A program made the position numbers and the translations under genes. A stretch of 64,000 nt of DNA from Gaiellasilicea sp963765705 (lineage in GTDB: Bacteria > Actinomycetota > Thermoleophilia > Gaiellales > Gaiellaceae): NCBI GenBank assembly GCA_963765705.1, contig CAVXXJ010000001.1, positions 415,999 to 479,998 of the forward strand, written 5' to 3'. The number at the start of each line of letters is the position of its first letter. The stretch's first letter is position 1. Shown in pieces: positions 55,548 through 63,977 of the stretch. The notes below the pieces were generated by a model, which made no database searches, was not told where the DNA came from, and worked only from the letters and a program-made list of their open reading frames with translations.

Positions 55548-55626
55548 CGACTGAGGACGACGCATCGCGCCGCAGATCGCGCGTCAGAGACGCGCCAACT
55601 GTTGCCGGGAGGGCCACTCCAAGAAA

Positions 55627-56505
55627 CTAGCGACGCGGTCGGACGCGGCCGCGCGGGATCGACATCGCCTTCGGCGCCGGGGTCTTGGGCGCGTGGGTCA
55701 GCCGACGCGTGCGGCCGCCGCGCAGGAACTGCCACCAGACGAAGAAGAGCACCGAGGCGACGAAGAGCACCGCAGCCACCCAGGCGTTCACACGCACGCC
55801 GAGGAACTCCTCGGACGGATCGATGCGCAGGCTCTCGAGGTAGAAGCGGAAACCGGTGTAGAGCGCGATGTAGAGCGCGAAGAGCGCGGGCGGCCGGAAG
55901 CGGAAGCGGCGGTCGAGCAGCAGCAGAACGACGGCCGCGCCGAGGTTCCAGAGCGCCTCGTACAGGAACGTCGGGTGGAAGGTCTCGTCGAAGATGTACT
56001 CGTCCGGGCGGCGCGCCGAGTCGATCTCGAGCCCCCAGGCGGCGTCGGTCGGCTTCCCGAAGAGCTCCTGGTTCCACCAGTTGCCGACGCGGCCGATCGC
56101 CTGGGCGACGAGCAGGCCGGGAGCTGCCGCGTCGAGGAGCGCCGGGACGTTCGCGCCCGAGCGGCGCGCGATGAAGCCGCCGACGAGAACGCCGCCGGCG
56201 ATCCCGCCCCAGATGCCGAGACCTCCCTCCCAGACAGCAAATGGTCCCCACCACTCGTCCGGTACCTCGCTCCAGCTCGTGGCGAGGTGGTAGAGCCGCG
56301 CGCCGACGATGCCGGCGCCGACACCCCAGACGGCGACGCGGAAGATCAGATCCCAGTCGCCACCGCGCTTGACCCAGCGGCGGCCGGTGATCGCGATGCA
56401 CGCCGCGATGCCCGCGAGCAGCATCAGCCCGTACATGTGAATCGTCACGGGGCCGAGGTCGAGCGTGCCCGACGAGGGCGAGGGGATGGACGCAAGGAAA
56501 GTCAC
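55627..56505 (-). CDS. lgt: prolipoprotein diacylglyceryl transferase
   Basis: 292 residues, about seven membrane segments. It transfers diacylglycerol from phosphatidylglycerol to the lipobox Cys of the lipoproteins, including those encoded at 22312, 29409 and 51264. The Lgt signature QAIGRVGNWWNQELFGKPT lies near residue 140 and HPTFLYEALWNL near 190; the N-terminal HMYGLMLLAG contains the conserved His. The C-terminal tail is rich in Arg and Pro. Confidence 0.95.
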   Translation of the reverse strand: MTFLASIPSPSSGTLDLGPVTIHMYGLMLLAGIAACIAITGRRWVKRGGDWDLIFRVAVWGVGAGIVGARLYHLATSWSEVPDEWWGPFAVWEGGLGIWGGIAGGVLVGGFIARRSGANVPALLDAAAPGLLVAQAIGRVGNWWNQELFGKPTDAAWGLEIDSARRPDEYIFDETFHPTFLYEALWNLGAAVVLLLLDRRFRFRPPALFALYIALYTGFRFYLESLRIDPSEEFLGVRVNAWVAAVLFVASVLFFVWWQFLRGGRTRRLTHAPKTPAPKAMSIPRGRVRPRR

Positions 56506-56662
56506 GGCAGCATTCTGCCGACCCGGGCAGGACGGCGTTCCGGTAGGCGTCAGCGCTGGATCCGGCGCTCCGACGTGTCGCTGAGGGTGCGCGGCCGGAC
56601 GAGATAGTGCGTGAGCACAGACCCGGAGAGCCGCGTGCGCTCAGCGGCGCGAGCCGGGCGGA

Positions 56663-56680
56663 GCCGGGCCTTTACCCGGC
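56663..56680 (-). terminator. hairpin after the small conserved gene
   Basis: GCCGGG and CCCGGC form a 6-bp stem round a six-base loop, 30 bases beyond the stop of the 67-residue gene. No U-run follows; confidence is limited. The rest of the 56506-56711 gap between lgt and the small gene shows no gene or RNA that I recognise. Confidence 0.3.
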
Positions 56681-56711
56681 GAGAGCCCGGCGGTCGGTGC
56701 GTCGGAGCGCG

Positions 56712-56915
56712 TTAGAGCAGGATCTGGAGCGCGAGCTCGGGTGCGCAGCCGTTGCGAAGCAGGTCGATCGCGTAGTGAAGATCGACGTCGGGACGGGATG
56801 CGAGCAGCGACGCCGATGTCGCCTCGTAGCCCGCACGCTCGAGCTCTCCGGCACGCCAGCGCTCGATTCGCTCCAACTCCGTCTCCTGAGTGGTTACCTC
56901 TGCCGCAGTCATCAT
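56712..56915 (-). CDS. small conserved protein of unknown function
   Basis: 67 residues (two adjacent ATG codons; GGAGG 7 bases upstream). Compact and helical: LERIERWRAGELERAGY, then SRPDVDLHYAIDLLRNGC and PELALQIL. This pattern of a W-R...AGY helix, a D-V-D-L-H turn and L-x-x-G-C-x-P is a recurrent small family in actinobacteria; its role is unknown. The coding potential is convincing from frame-specific conservation of that pattern and the ribosome site. Confidence 0.7.
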   Translation of the reverse strand: MMTAAEVTTQETELERIERWRAGELERAGYEATSASLLASRPDVDLHYAIDLLRNGCAPELALQILL

Positions 56916-57073
56916 CGGGTCCTCCGGTCGTTGTACTCGTTACTTCGTCCGCTAGGGCTAAGAGGTTGCCCCCACAAAGGGGTATTGCAATGAACCTCCG
57001 GTAAGGGTTTTGCAAAGTCCAGCCGTTGGTCCAGGGTCGAGGCGGGCAGCAAGCGACAAGGGGAGGTCGTCAC

Positions 57074-57998
57074 ATGGTCCGCATGTGCGTCGTGCTCGCA
57101 GGGTGCGCGTTGTTCCTGGCCACGGCCGGGGTTGCCGCCGCCGCCGACTTCACACCCGGCTCGTCGGGGCTCGGCGACCCGTTCTTTCCAAACGGGGGGA
57201 ATGGCGGCTACGACGTCGCCAACTACGACCTGAAGCTCGCGTACGAGCCGGCCACCGACGTGCTCGACGGCAAGGCCGTCGTCACGGCGAAGGCCACACA
57301 GAATCTGTCCCGCTTCAATCTGGATCTGCGCGGGTTCCAGATCTCGAAACTGACCGTGAACGGGGTCAACGCGTCGTACGCACGCGACGGCCAGGAGCTG
57401 GTGATCACGCCGGCCTCGGGGATCCGCAGCGGCTCGACCTTCCGTGTCGCCGTCGACTACCGCGGCGTCCCGGAGGTGATCACCGACCCGGACCAGTCGA
57501 TCGAGGGCTGGATCCCCACCGACGACGGCGCGTTCGTCGTCGGCGAGCCGCAGGGGTCGCCCGGCTGGTTCCCGTGCAACGACAATCCGCGCGACAAGGC
57601 GACGTACGACTACGCCGTGACCGTGCCGGCCGGCATCACCGCGATGGCGAACGGAGTCCTCGTCTCGTCGGCGACGAGCGGGGGCCGGACGACCTGGGTC
57701 TGGAAGGAGACCGACCCGATGGCCAAGCCACGCTGGTCCACGAGATCGCGCACATGTGGTTCGGCGACTCGGTGACGCTGACGCAGTGGCCCGACATGTG
57801 GCTGCACGAGGGCTTCGCCACCTGGTTCGAGTGGATCTGGAGCGAGCACCAGGGGAACAAGAGCGCTGCTCAGTGGTTCAAGCAGCTGTACAGCACGCCG
57901 GCCCAGGACACGGTTTTCTGGACTCCGCCGGCGGCCAGAACCTGGCGCACTTCTTCGACGTCTGGCTCTATCAGCCGCCGAAGCCGACGAGCTGGTAG
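57074..57998 (+). pseudogene. M1 family metallopeptidase, internally deleted
   Basis: The start is intact: GGGGAGG, ATG 57074, signal peptide (CVVLAGCALFLATAGVAAAA) and the M1 N-terminal beta domain (YDVANYDLKLAYEPATDVLDG ... EGWIPTDDGAFV). At about 57722 the frame changes and jumps directly to TLVHEIAHMWFGDSVTLTQWPDMW, carrying the HExxH zinc motif, so roughly 100 or more residues are missing. At about 57925 a second jump leads to the last residues HFFDVWLYQPPKPTSW, removing most of the C-terminal helical domain. Three fragments in three frames remain, about 305 codons against 450-500 for the family. It cannot be an active peptidase as written. Confidence 0.85.
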
Positions 57999-58006
57999 CG
58001 CAACGC

Positions 58007-58039
58007 GCTGGGTGAGCCCGGGTTCCGGGCTCACCCAGC
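58007..58039. terminator. bidirectional terminator hairpin
   Basis: GCTGGGTGAGCCCGG and CCGGGCTCACCCAGC form a perfect 15-bp stem with a GTT loop, 8 bases after the peptidase stop and just before the stop of the convergent secreted-protein gene. The symmetry suits termination from both sides. Confidence 0.8.
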
Positions 58040-58045
58040 CGAGTC

Positions 58046-58432
58046 TCAGACGGCGACGATCAGGACGGACTTGAAGGTGTGCACCCGCGCGCACTCCGCG
58101 ACCGGGAAGCCGTCGTAGACGCCGAGCTTGTAGCGGCCGGCCTTCGGGAAGACGACGCGGGCGCGGTACGAGCCGACGGTCGCGGTCTTCTTGGCCTTGA
58201 ACGAGAACAGCTTGCCGGCGGCGTTCCGGATCCGCACCTCCGGCCTCGCGTCCGGCATCGGCCGGACGCCGTGCTGGAGGACGCGGATCGTGACGATCCA
58301 CGGCTTGCCTGCCTGCAGGCCGGGCTTCGGCGTCGAGCTCAGCCCGACCGTCGCCATGCAACCGGCCTGCGCAACGCCTGCGAGCGCGAGACCCGCGACG
58401 GTGGTGGCGACGAAGACGAACAGCTTCTTCAT
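58046..58432 (-). CDS. secreted beta-sandwich protein (paralogue 2)
   Basis: 128 residues. Signal peptide MKKLFVFVATTVAGLALAG with cleavage near AQA-GC. The domain reads ATVGLSSTPKPGLQAGKPW, VLQHGVRPMPDARPEVRIRN, SYRARVVFPKAGRYKLGVYDG and ends HTFKSVLIVAV. This is a YtkA/FixH-like immunoglobulin fold of unknown role, clearly paralogous to the gene it overlaps by ATGA (58429). Unlike its partner it has no membrane anchor. Confidence 0.78.
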   Translation of the reverse strand: MKKLFVFVATTVAGLALAGVAQAGCMATVGLSSTPKPGLQAGKPWIVTIRVLQHGVRPMPDARPEVRIRNAAGKLFSFKAKKTATVGSYRARVVFPKAGRYKLGVYDGFPVAECARVHTFKSVLIVAV

Positions 58433-58950
58433 GCCGCCTCCCTCAGATCGGTAACGGTTGCCGGCTCGGGGCGCCGCCGCAGGTAGACGGCGGTTGCGCC
58501 GGCCAGGCCGAATGCGAGGACAGCGGCGAGCCCGAGCGGGAGATACGGGAACGAGTCGCCGGGTGCGCCGATCTGCACGGGCTTGAACGTGTGCGTCTTG
58601 GCGCCGCCGTAGGTGCCGAAGCCGTCGTAGACCTCGTACGAGTACGTGCCCTGACCGGGAAAGCTGACGTCGGCGTGGTAGACGCCGGTCTTGCTCGTCG
58701 GCGTCGCCGTGAAGCTCTTGACGACCTTGCCGCCGCCGTCGCGGATCCGGACGACCGGCGTGACGCCGGCGAGCGGCGTCTGGCCGTGCTGGAGCACGGT
58801 GATGTCGACGGGCCAGTTCTGGTTCGGCTCGAGTCCGGACGGGGGCAGCGAGCTGAGGCCCACGGTCGCCCAGCCGCCGGCACTTGCACCAGCAGTGAAA
58901 ATAGCTGCGGTGATGGCGGCGACTGCGAGTGTGTGCAGGAGCTTCTTCAT
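58429..58950 (-). CDS. membrane-anchored beta-sandwich protein (paralogue 1)
   Basis: 173 residues from ATG 58950. Signal peptide, then the same domain as its neighbour: ATVGLSSLPPSGLEPNQNWP, VLQHGQTPLAGVTPVVRIRD, VSFPGQGTYSYEVYDG, HTFKPVQI. A C-terminal membrane helix (PLGLAAVLAFGLAGATAVYL) and cytosolic RRRPEPATVT tail follow. One of the pair is membrane-tethered and the other released or periplasmic, which suggests a heteromeric function. Upstream lies the anti-sigma gene, 54 bases away. Confidence 0.78.
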   Translation of the reverse strand: MKKLLHTLAVAAITAAIFTAGASAGGWATVGLSSLPPSGLEPNQNWPVDITVLQHGQTPLAGVTPVVRIRDGGGKVVKSFTATPTSKTGVYHADVSFPGQGTYSYEVYDGFGTYGGAKTHTFKPVQIGAPGDSFPYLPLGLAAVLAFGLAGATAVYLRRRPEPATVTDLREAA

Positions 58951-59004
58951 GCGGACCTCCATTCGTTTACGACCGTGATACACCGGTCGCGCAACGCGGG
59001 TTCC

Positions 59005-59703
59005 CTAGCCGACCGATTTCGCAAGCGCGACCGCCTCGCCCAGAATCAGATCGCCCTCGAGCCGCAGCAGCAGCGGCCCGCGGTTCCAGAGCAGGACGGT
59101 GCCGGCAAGGTAGGTGCGCTCGTCCGAGATCAGGCCGTTCTCGTCGTAGAACATGACGAAGTGCTCGTCGCCTTCCACGAACAGGCCTGGCTCTCCGTCG
59201 ATCGTCACCCTGCGAATCGTCGTGCCGCGGCCGCCGGTCTTCTTGATGAACCCGTCGAAGACCGCCCCGCGCGCCTGCGAGAGCACGAGCCGAGGCTGCG
59301 CCGGGTCGCCGTAGACGACGGACGCCAGCCCGTCCGGCCGGACGAAGATCGCGTCCGGCTCGGTGCCGAGGTCGAGCAACCGGAAGCCGGCGCGCCGCTC
59401 CGCCTCCGCCCGGCTGACGCGCTCGCCGAAGTCGAGCCGCTGCGCCTGCACGTTCGGCAGCGTCTCGACCTGCTCCACGGTTGCGCCGCGGATGTGGAAG
59501 ATCTCGAGGAAGGCGCTGCGGGCTCCCGGCGAGAACGCGAGCACGCCGGCGAGCACGGCGAGCAGGATCGCAAAGCCGAGCGCGAGCGGCCGCAGGCGGC
59601 CGGCGCCGGCGCGCCGGCGGTCGAAGCTGAGGTCGAAGCTCGGCGTCGCGGGGTAGGCGATCTCGCCGCCGAGCTCCTGCAGGCGCCGCTCGAGATCGTT
59701 CAT
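59005..59703 (-). CDS. membrane-anchored putative anti-sigma factor
   Basis: 232 residues. A short cytosolic N-terminus (MNDLERRLQELGGEIAYP), one membrane helix (about 40-58, LALGFAILLAVLAGVLAF) and an extracytoplasmic beta domain (DFGERVSRAEAERRAGFRLL, GFIKKTGGRGTTIRR). It lies immediately after an ECF sigma gene, overlapping by ATGA, the usual place for its inhibitor. No zinc-binding ZAS motif is seen, so it would be a non-ZAS type. The signal sensed is unknown. Confidence 0.72.
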   Translation of the reverse strand: MNDLERRLQELGGEIAYPATPSFDLSFDRRRAGAGRLRPLALGFAILLAVLAGVLAFSPGARSAFLEIFHIRGATVEQVETLPNVQAQRLDFGERVSRAEAERRAGFRLLDLGTEPDAIFVRPDGLASVVYGDPAQPRLVLSQARGAVFDGFIKKTGGRGTTIRRVTIDGEPGLFVEGDEHFVMFYDENGLISDERTYLAGTVLLWNRGPLLLRLEGDLILGEAVALAKSVG

Positions 59704-60269
59704 GCGGTCTGTCCCACCTCCTCACCCAGCTGCTCACGGAGGCGGCCGAGCGCCCGGGACGTCCTCGACTTGACGGTGCCGCGCCGCAGCGAGAGCACCT
59801 CCGCGGTCTCCTCCTCGCCGAGGTCGAGCAGGTAGCGGCACGAGAGCACGTTGCGGTCGTCCTCGCTCAGCTGCTCGAGCGCGGCGACCAGGGCTGCCCG
59901 CTCTTCGGCGGCGAGTGCCCTCCCCTCGGGAGACGGAGCCGCGTCTCCCGAGGGAAGCTCGTGTGCGGCGCGCAGGGCGAGACCTTCGCGCCTGCCCGCG
60001 GCGCGGCGGCGATTGCGCGCCTCGTTCGCGACGATCGCGAGCAGCCAGGGGCGAAACGGCGCGCCGCGGCGGAAGCGCGGCAACGCGCGCCAGGCCTTCG
60101 TCAGGCCGACCTGGGCGGCGTCCTCGGCGTCGGCGGCGTTGCGGGCGATCAGGTACGCGGTACGGAAAGCGATCTCCTCGTGGTCGCGGACGAGCGCGGC
60201 GAAGGCGGTGGCGTCGCCACCACGTGCGCGCTCGACGAGCTCGTCCTCTGTCGGTGGTCGGCTCACCAC
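59700..60269 (-). CDS. ECF-type RNA polymerase sigma factor
   Basis: 189 residues. Region 2 (FAALVRDHEEIAFRTAYLIA, DAEDAAQVGLTKAWRALPRF, RPWLLAIVANEARNRRR) and region 4 (LEQLSEDDRNVLSCRYLLDLGEEETAEVL, RRGTVKSRTSRALGRL) are complete, with no region 3. GTG 60269 or GTG 60266 starts it. It is co-transcribed with the anti-sigma gene, and probably with the two secreted proteins beyond. Confidence 0.9.
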   Translation of the reverse strand: MVSRPPTEDELVERARGGDATAFAALVRDHEEIAFRTAYLIARNAADAEDAAQVGLTKAWRALPRFRRGAPFRPWLLAIVANEARNRRRAAGRREGLALRAAHELPSGDAAPSPEGRALAAEERAALVAALEQLSEDDRNVLSCRYLLDLGEEETAEVLSLRRGTVKSRTSRALGRLREQLGEEVGQTA

Positions 60270-60277
60270 TCGGTCCT

Positions 60278-60305
60278 CTTACACCCGCTGGGTAGGGTTG
60301 GTTCC
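60278..60305 (-). promoter_or_regulatory. possible ECF-type promoter for the sigma gene
   Basis: On the minus strand GGAACC (60305-60300) is followed 15 bases later by GTGTAAG (60284-60278). This resembles ECF promoters with a GGAAC -35 element, as expected for an autoregulated sigma gene. Transcription would begin almost at the GTG, giving a leaderless message. Spacing is one to two bases short of typical. Confidence 0.35.
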
Positions 60306-60740
60306 GTGGCTCGTGCGGTCGGGATGAATCACATCGCAATCGAGGTCGGCTCGCTCGACGAAGCGCTGGAGTTCTACGGCGGCCTGTTCGAGCTGGAGCT
60401 GCGCGGCCGGATCCCGAGTATGGCGTTCATCGACATGGGAGACCAGTTCCTCGCGCTCGCCCAGCGGCCGGCACAGCGCAGCGACCGCGAGCCCGACGGG
60501 GAGCGCCACTTCGGCCTCGTGGTCGACGACCGCGCGGCCGTGCTCGCGGCGGCCCGCGAGGCCGGCGTCGAGATCTTCGGTGGCAACTCGTTCCACGACC
60601 CGTGGGGCAACCACGTGCAGGTCGTGGAGTACGGCGACGTCCAGTTCACCAAGGCGCCGGAGATCCTGCGCGGGATGGGCCTCGAGCTGCCGAAGTCCCC
60701 GTCGGCGCTCGCCGAGCTGCGCGACAAGGGCCTCGCCTGA
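60306..60740 (+). CDS. VOC (glyoxalase/dioxygenase fold) protein
   Basis: 144 residues (GTG 60306; ATG 60324 is the alternative). One vicinal-oxygen-chelate module: MNHIAIEVGSLDEALEFYGG, FIDMGDQFLALAQ, ERHFGLVVDD and FHDPWGNHVQVVEYG. Metal-ligand positions (H, E) look conserved. The family spans glyoxalases, dioxygenases and resistance proteins, so the substrate is open. The antiporter begins within its stop. Confidence 0.8.
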   Translation: MARAVGMNHIAIEVGSLDEALEFYGGLFELELRGRIPSMAFIDMGDQFLALAQRPAQRSDREPDGERHFGLVVDDRAAVLAAAREAGVEIFGGNSFHDPWGNHVQVVEYGDVQFTKAPEILRGMGLELPKSPSALAELRDKGLA

Positions 60741-62335
60741 CCGATCTCGGCCACCACGAGCTGTTCGATCTGCTCGTGCTGCTCGCGGCCGGCGCCGCGA
60801 TGCTCGTGCTGGTTCCCAAGCTCCGCATCCCGTACCCGATCCTGCTCGTGGTCGGCGGCCTCGCGCTCGGGTTCGCGCCCGGCCTGCCCGAGATCGACCT
60901 GCCGCCCGACCTCGTCCTCGTCGGCGTCCTGCCGCCACTTCTCTACGGGGCGGCGTTCTTCACCTCGCTCACCGATCTGCGCACGAACATGCGGCCGGTC
61001 GGGCTGCTGGCCGTCGGGCTCGTCCTACTGACGCTGGTCGTCGTCGCGGTCGTCGCGCATGCGATCGTGCCCGGGCTGCCGTGGGCCGCGGCGTTCGTCC
61101 TCGGCGCCGTCGTCTCCCCCACCGACCCGCTCGCTGCGACCGCGATCATGCGTCGGCTGGGCGTCCCGAGGCGGATCGTGTCCGTGGTCGAGGGCGAGAG
61201 CCTCGTCAACGACGGCACTGCGCTCGTCGCGTACCGCTTCGCGATCGTCGCGGCGGTCAGCGGCAGCTTCACGCTCTGGGAGGCCGGCCTCTCGTTCGTC
61301 TTCAACGTCGCCGGCGGAGTCGTCGTCGGCCTCGCGGTCGCCTGGCTGATCAGGCAAGTGCGACGACGGCTCGACTTCCCGGCGGCCGAGGTGACGATTT
61401 CCCTGCTCACCGGCTATTTCGCCTACATCCCGGCGGAGCTCATCGGCGTATCCGCGGTGATCGCGGCCGTCACCGCCGGCGTCTACCTCGGCTGGTACAC
61501 CCCTGAGCTGACGACGCCGGAGGTGCGGCTGATGGGCGAGTCGGCGTGGGAGATCGTCACGTTCACGCTCAACGCGCTCCTCTTCATCCTCATCGGGCTA
61601 CAGCTGCCCGGGATCCTCGACGAGCTCGACGCGTACTCGGCCGCCGACCTGCTCTGGTGGGCTGTTGCGGTCTGGCTGACGGTCGTGCTCGCGCGCTGGC
61701 TGTGGGTGTACCCGGCCGCGTGGTTGCCGCGCCGGCTCTCCCGGCGGATCCGCGAGCGCGATCCGATGCCGCCGAACTCGGCGCTCGCGCTGATCTCGTG
61801 GGCCGGGATGCGCGGCGGCGTCTCGCTGGCGGCGGCGCTCGCGATCCCGCTCACGACCGACGCGGGCCAACCCTTCCCGGGCAGGAGCGTGATCCTCTTC
61901 CTCACCTTCGCCGTCATCTTCGGCACGCTCGTCCTCCAGGGCCTGACCCTGCCGGCGGTGATCCGGCTCCTGCGGCTCGAGGACGACGCCGTGGAAGAGG
62001 GGCGCGAGCTCGCGCAGGCGCGCATTCGCGCCGCCGAGGCTGCGCTCGCCCGCCTCGACGAGCTGACGGAAGAGGACTGGGTGCGTGAGGACACCGCCGA
62101 ACGGGTCCGCGGCGGCTACAGCTTCCGCCAGAACCGGTTCTCCGCCTGGCTCGACGGCGAGGACGACGGCGCGATCGAGGCTCGCTCGCTCGACTTCCAG
62201 AGGCTGCGTCGTGAACTGCTCGCCGCCGAGCGGGCGGCCGTCCACCAGCTGCGCCGCACTGGCGAGATCTCGGACGATGTGGCGCGGCGCGTCGAACGCG
62301 ACCTCGACCTCGAGGACGCCCGCCTGGAGATCTAG
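60737..62335 (+). CDS. CPA1-type Na+/H+ antiporter
   Basis: 532 residues if started at CTG 60737, which overlaps the previous stop (CTGA); GTG 60776 is the next in-frame choice and would trim part of the first helix. About 12 membrane segments follow. The ion-exchange core SPTDPLAATAIMRRLGVPRR and EGESLVNDGTALV matches NhaP/CPA1 antiporters, as does SWAGMRGGVSLAAALA. A cytosolic C-terminus from about 420 is charged and helical (REDTAERVRGGYSFRQN). It balances intracellular pH and sodium. Its stop shares CTAG with the convergent gene. Confidence 0.88.
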   Translation: MTDLGHHELFDLLVLLAAGAAMLVLVPKLRIPYPILLVVGGLALGFAPGLPEIDLPPDLVLVGVLPPLLYGAAFFTSLTDLRTNMRPVGLLAVGLVLLTLVVVAVVAHAIVPGLPWAAAFVLGAVVSPTDPLAATAIMRRLGVPRRIVSVVEGESLVNDGTALVAYRFAIVAAVSGSFTLWEAGLSFVFNVAGGVVVGLAVAWLIRQVRRRLDFPAAEVTISLLTGYFAYIPAELIGVSAVIAAVTAGVYLGWYTPELTTPEVRLMGESAWEIVTFTLNALLFILIGLQLPGILDELDAYSAADLLWWAVAVWLTVVLARWLWVYPAAWLPRRLSRRIRERDPMPPNSALALISWAGMRGGVSLAAALAIPLTTDAGQPFPGRSVILFLTFAVIFGTLVLQGLTLPAVIRLLRLEDDAVEEGRELAQARIRAAEAALARLDELTEEDWVREDTAERVRGGYSFRQNRFSAWLDGEDDGAIEARSLDFQRLRRELLAAERAAVHQLRRTGEISDDVARRVERDLDLEDARLEI

Positions 62336-63477
62336 CGCTTGAGCCCTGCGAGAGCCTTGCGGAACGCCTCGAACGAGGGCTTCCGCTTGCCGTCCGCAGC
62401 GATGAAGCCGGACTGCCAGCGCGCCGGATCGCCCTCGTCCTGGAGCAGGAACCACAGCAACATGTCGATCCGCGGATGCGCCCTCGCGATCGCGAACGAC
62501 TCACCCACGTAGCGAGCCTGCGTCGCCCACGAGACACCGAAGATCCCGTCCGGTGGATTCGTCTGGTAGCCGTACTCGGTCAGCCAGATCCGCTTCGGGC
62601 CGTAGAGCCGCGTCAGCTCGGAGACGAGGTCGTCGATGTTGCCAAGCGTGACACCGCCGCGGCCCGGCGACGCCGTTGCGGGCGACTCGGACGGCGCGCC
62701 GTAGTAGGGGTGGTGTGCGTAGGCATCGAAGTCGCGGGCGCCCGCCTTCTTCATCGCCCGCAGAAACGCGAGCGGTGAGACGGACGGCTTGATGCCGTTC
62801 GGGTTGTTGTTGCCGCGGGCGGCGGTGACACCGCAGGCGACCTTCTGGCCGCGCAGCATCGACGTGTGCACCCCGTCGGCGACGGCGTTGCAGATGCGCG
62901 CGTAGTCGATCGCGCTCTGGATCACCCAGCGGTTGCCGGCGCGACGCCACTGCGGGATCAGGCCGATCTGGAGGTTGGGCTCGTTCCACGCCGTCCAGTA
63001 GCGGACCCGCGGCAGCAGCGTGCCGTCCGGCCGGACGTGCGTCCCGCTGTAGCGGGTCGCAGCCGCGTAGGCGAACTCGCGTAGCCGGGTCGCGTCGCGT
63101 GGGGCGCGCGTCGGCGCGCCGCCGCCGTTCGCCCACGCCGGCGTGCCGAAGATCGTGAACACGATCTCGACACCGTGGCGGTCCGCCTGGAGCACGACGC
63201 GGTCGTAGAGCCGCCAGTCGTAGGCCGGGTCGTCGAAGTCGGTGCCCTCGGCCGGCCGGCGCGTGGCGACGCCGAGCTTGCCGCCCCAGTTGAGATGGAC
63301 GCGGAGCAGCTGGACGCCGAGCTCCTCGAGCTGCGGGTAGAACGTGGCCGGATCGTGGTAGTAGGCAGCCCCGCTGTCGGTGATCCCGCCGCGCAGGCCG
63401 GGCGAGGAGGCGGCTGCGGACACACACGAGAGCGCCAGCGCGGCAGCCGCAATCCCGCCCGTGAGCCGTTTCCACAC
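62332..63477 (-). CDS. secreted glycoside-hydrolase-like protein
   Basis: 381 residues, GTG 63477. Signal peptide (LTGGIAAAALALSCVSAAAS). The barrel-like region has LRVHLNWGG, VVLQADRHGVEIVFTIFGTP, YWTAWNEPNLQIGLIPQW (W-N-E-P, probable acid/base Glu) and IWLTEYGYQTNPP (probable nucleophile Glu), the motif pair of clan GH-A glycosidases such as GH39/GH5. The sugar substrate is unknown. Its first 138 codons and upstream 40 bases are duplicated in tandem just upstream. Confidence 0.85.
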   Translation of the reverse strand: MWKRLTGGIAAAALALSCVSAAASSPGLRGGITDSGAAYYHDPATFYPQLEELGVQLLRVHLNWGGKLGVATRRPAEGTDFDDPAYDWRLYDRVVLQADRHGVEIVFTIFGTPAWANGGGAPTRAPRDATRLREFAYAAATRYSGTHVRPDGTLLPRVRYWTAWNEPNLQIGLIPQWRRAGNRWVIQSAIDYARICNAVADGVHTSMLRGQKVACGVTAARGNNNPNGIKPSVSPLAFLRAMKKAGARDFDAYAHHPYYGAPSESPATASPGRGGVTLGNIDDLVSELTRLYGPKRIWLTEYGYQTNPPDGIFGVSWATQARYVGESFAIARAHPRIDMLLWFLLQDEGDPARWQSGFIAADGKRKPSFEAFRKALAGLKR

Positions 63478-63517
63478 ACGCTCAGTATCGGTCGGCCACG
63501 TAAGCGGGCCAAGGGGA
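63062..63517. repeat. tandem duplication, copy 1
   Basis: Covers the 5' about 138 codons of the glycosidase gene plus about 40 bases of its leader (CTCAGTATCGGTCGGCCACG region). It aligns with 63520-63977 at an offset of about 459 bases, with many substitutions. Confidence 0.85.
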
Positions 63518-63519
63518 CG

Positions 63520-63937
63520 GCCGCGTAGGCGAACTCCCGCAGCCGGGTGGCGTCGCGTGGCGCGCGGGTGGGCGCGCCGCCGCCGTTTGCCCACGCCGGC
63601 GTGCCGAAGATCGTGAACACGATCTCCAGGCTCCGTGCCGTTGCGCCTGCAGGACGACGCGGTCGTAGAGCCGCCAGTCATAGGCGGGGTCGTCGAAGTC
63701 GGTGCCTTCGGCCGGCCGTCGCGTCGCGACGCCGAGCTTGCCGCCCCAGTTGAGATGGACGCGGAGAAGCCGCACGCCGAGCTCCTCGAGCTGCGGGTAG
63801 AACGTCGCCGGATCGTGGTAGTAGGCGGCGCCGCTGTCGGTGATCCCGCCGCGCAGGCCCGGCGAGGCCGTTACCGCCGACGTGGAGACGAGCGCCAGCG
63901 CCGCAACCGCGATCCCGCCCGTGAGCCCTCTCCACAC
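63520..63937 (-). pseudogene. truncated, frameshifted copy of the glycosidase gene
   Basis: GTG 63937 begins WRGLTGGIAVAALALVSTSA and follows copy 1 closely up to YDRVVLQAQRHG. There the frame shifts (GGAGCCTGG where copy 1 has GGTGTCGAG), by a two-base gain or one-base loss. The alternative frame continues VFTIFGTPAWANGGGAP to FAYAA, and homology stops at 63520, exactly where the leader of copy 1 begins. The catalytic residues are absent. It is a decayed 5' fragment left by duplication. Confidence 0.82.
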
Positions 63938-63977
63938 ACGCTGAGTATCGGTCAGCGACGTAAGCGGCCGAAGGGGA
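63520..63977. repeat. tandem duplication, copy 2
   Basis: Same extent as copy 1, including the leader CTGAGTATCGGTCAGCGACG and AAGGGGAA. The junction with copy 1 is at 63517-63520. Beyond 63977 the homology is lost and the window ends, so a further gene of the same family could lie outside. Confidence 0.8.
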
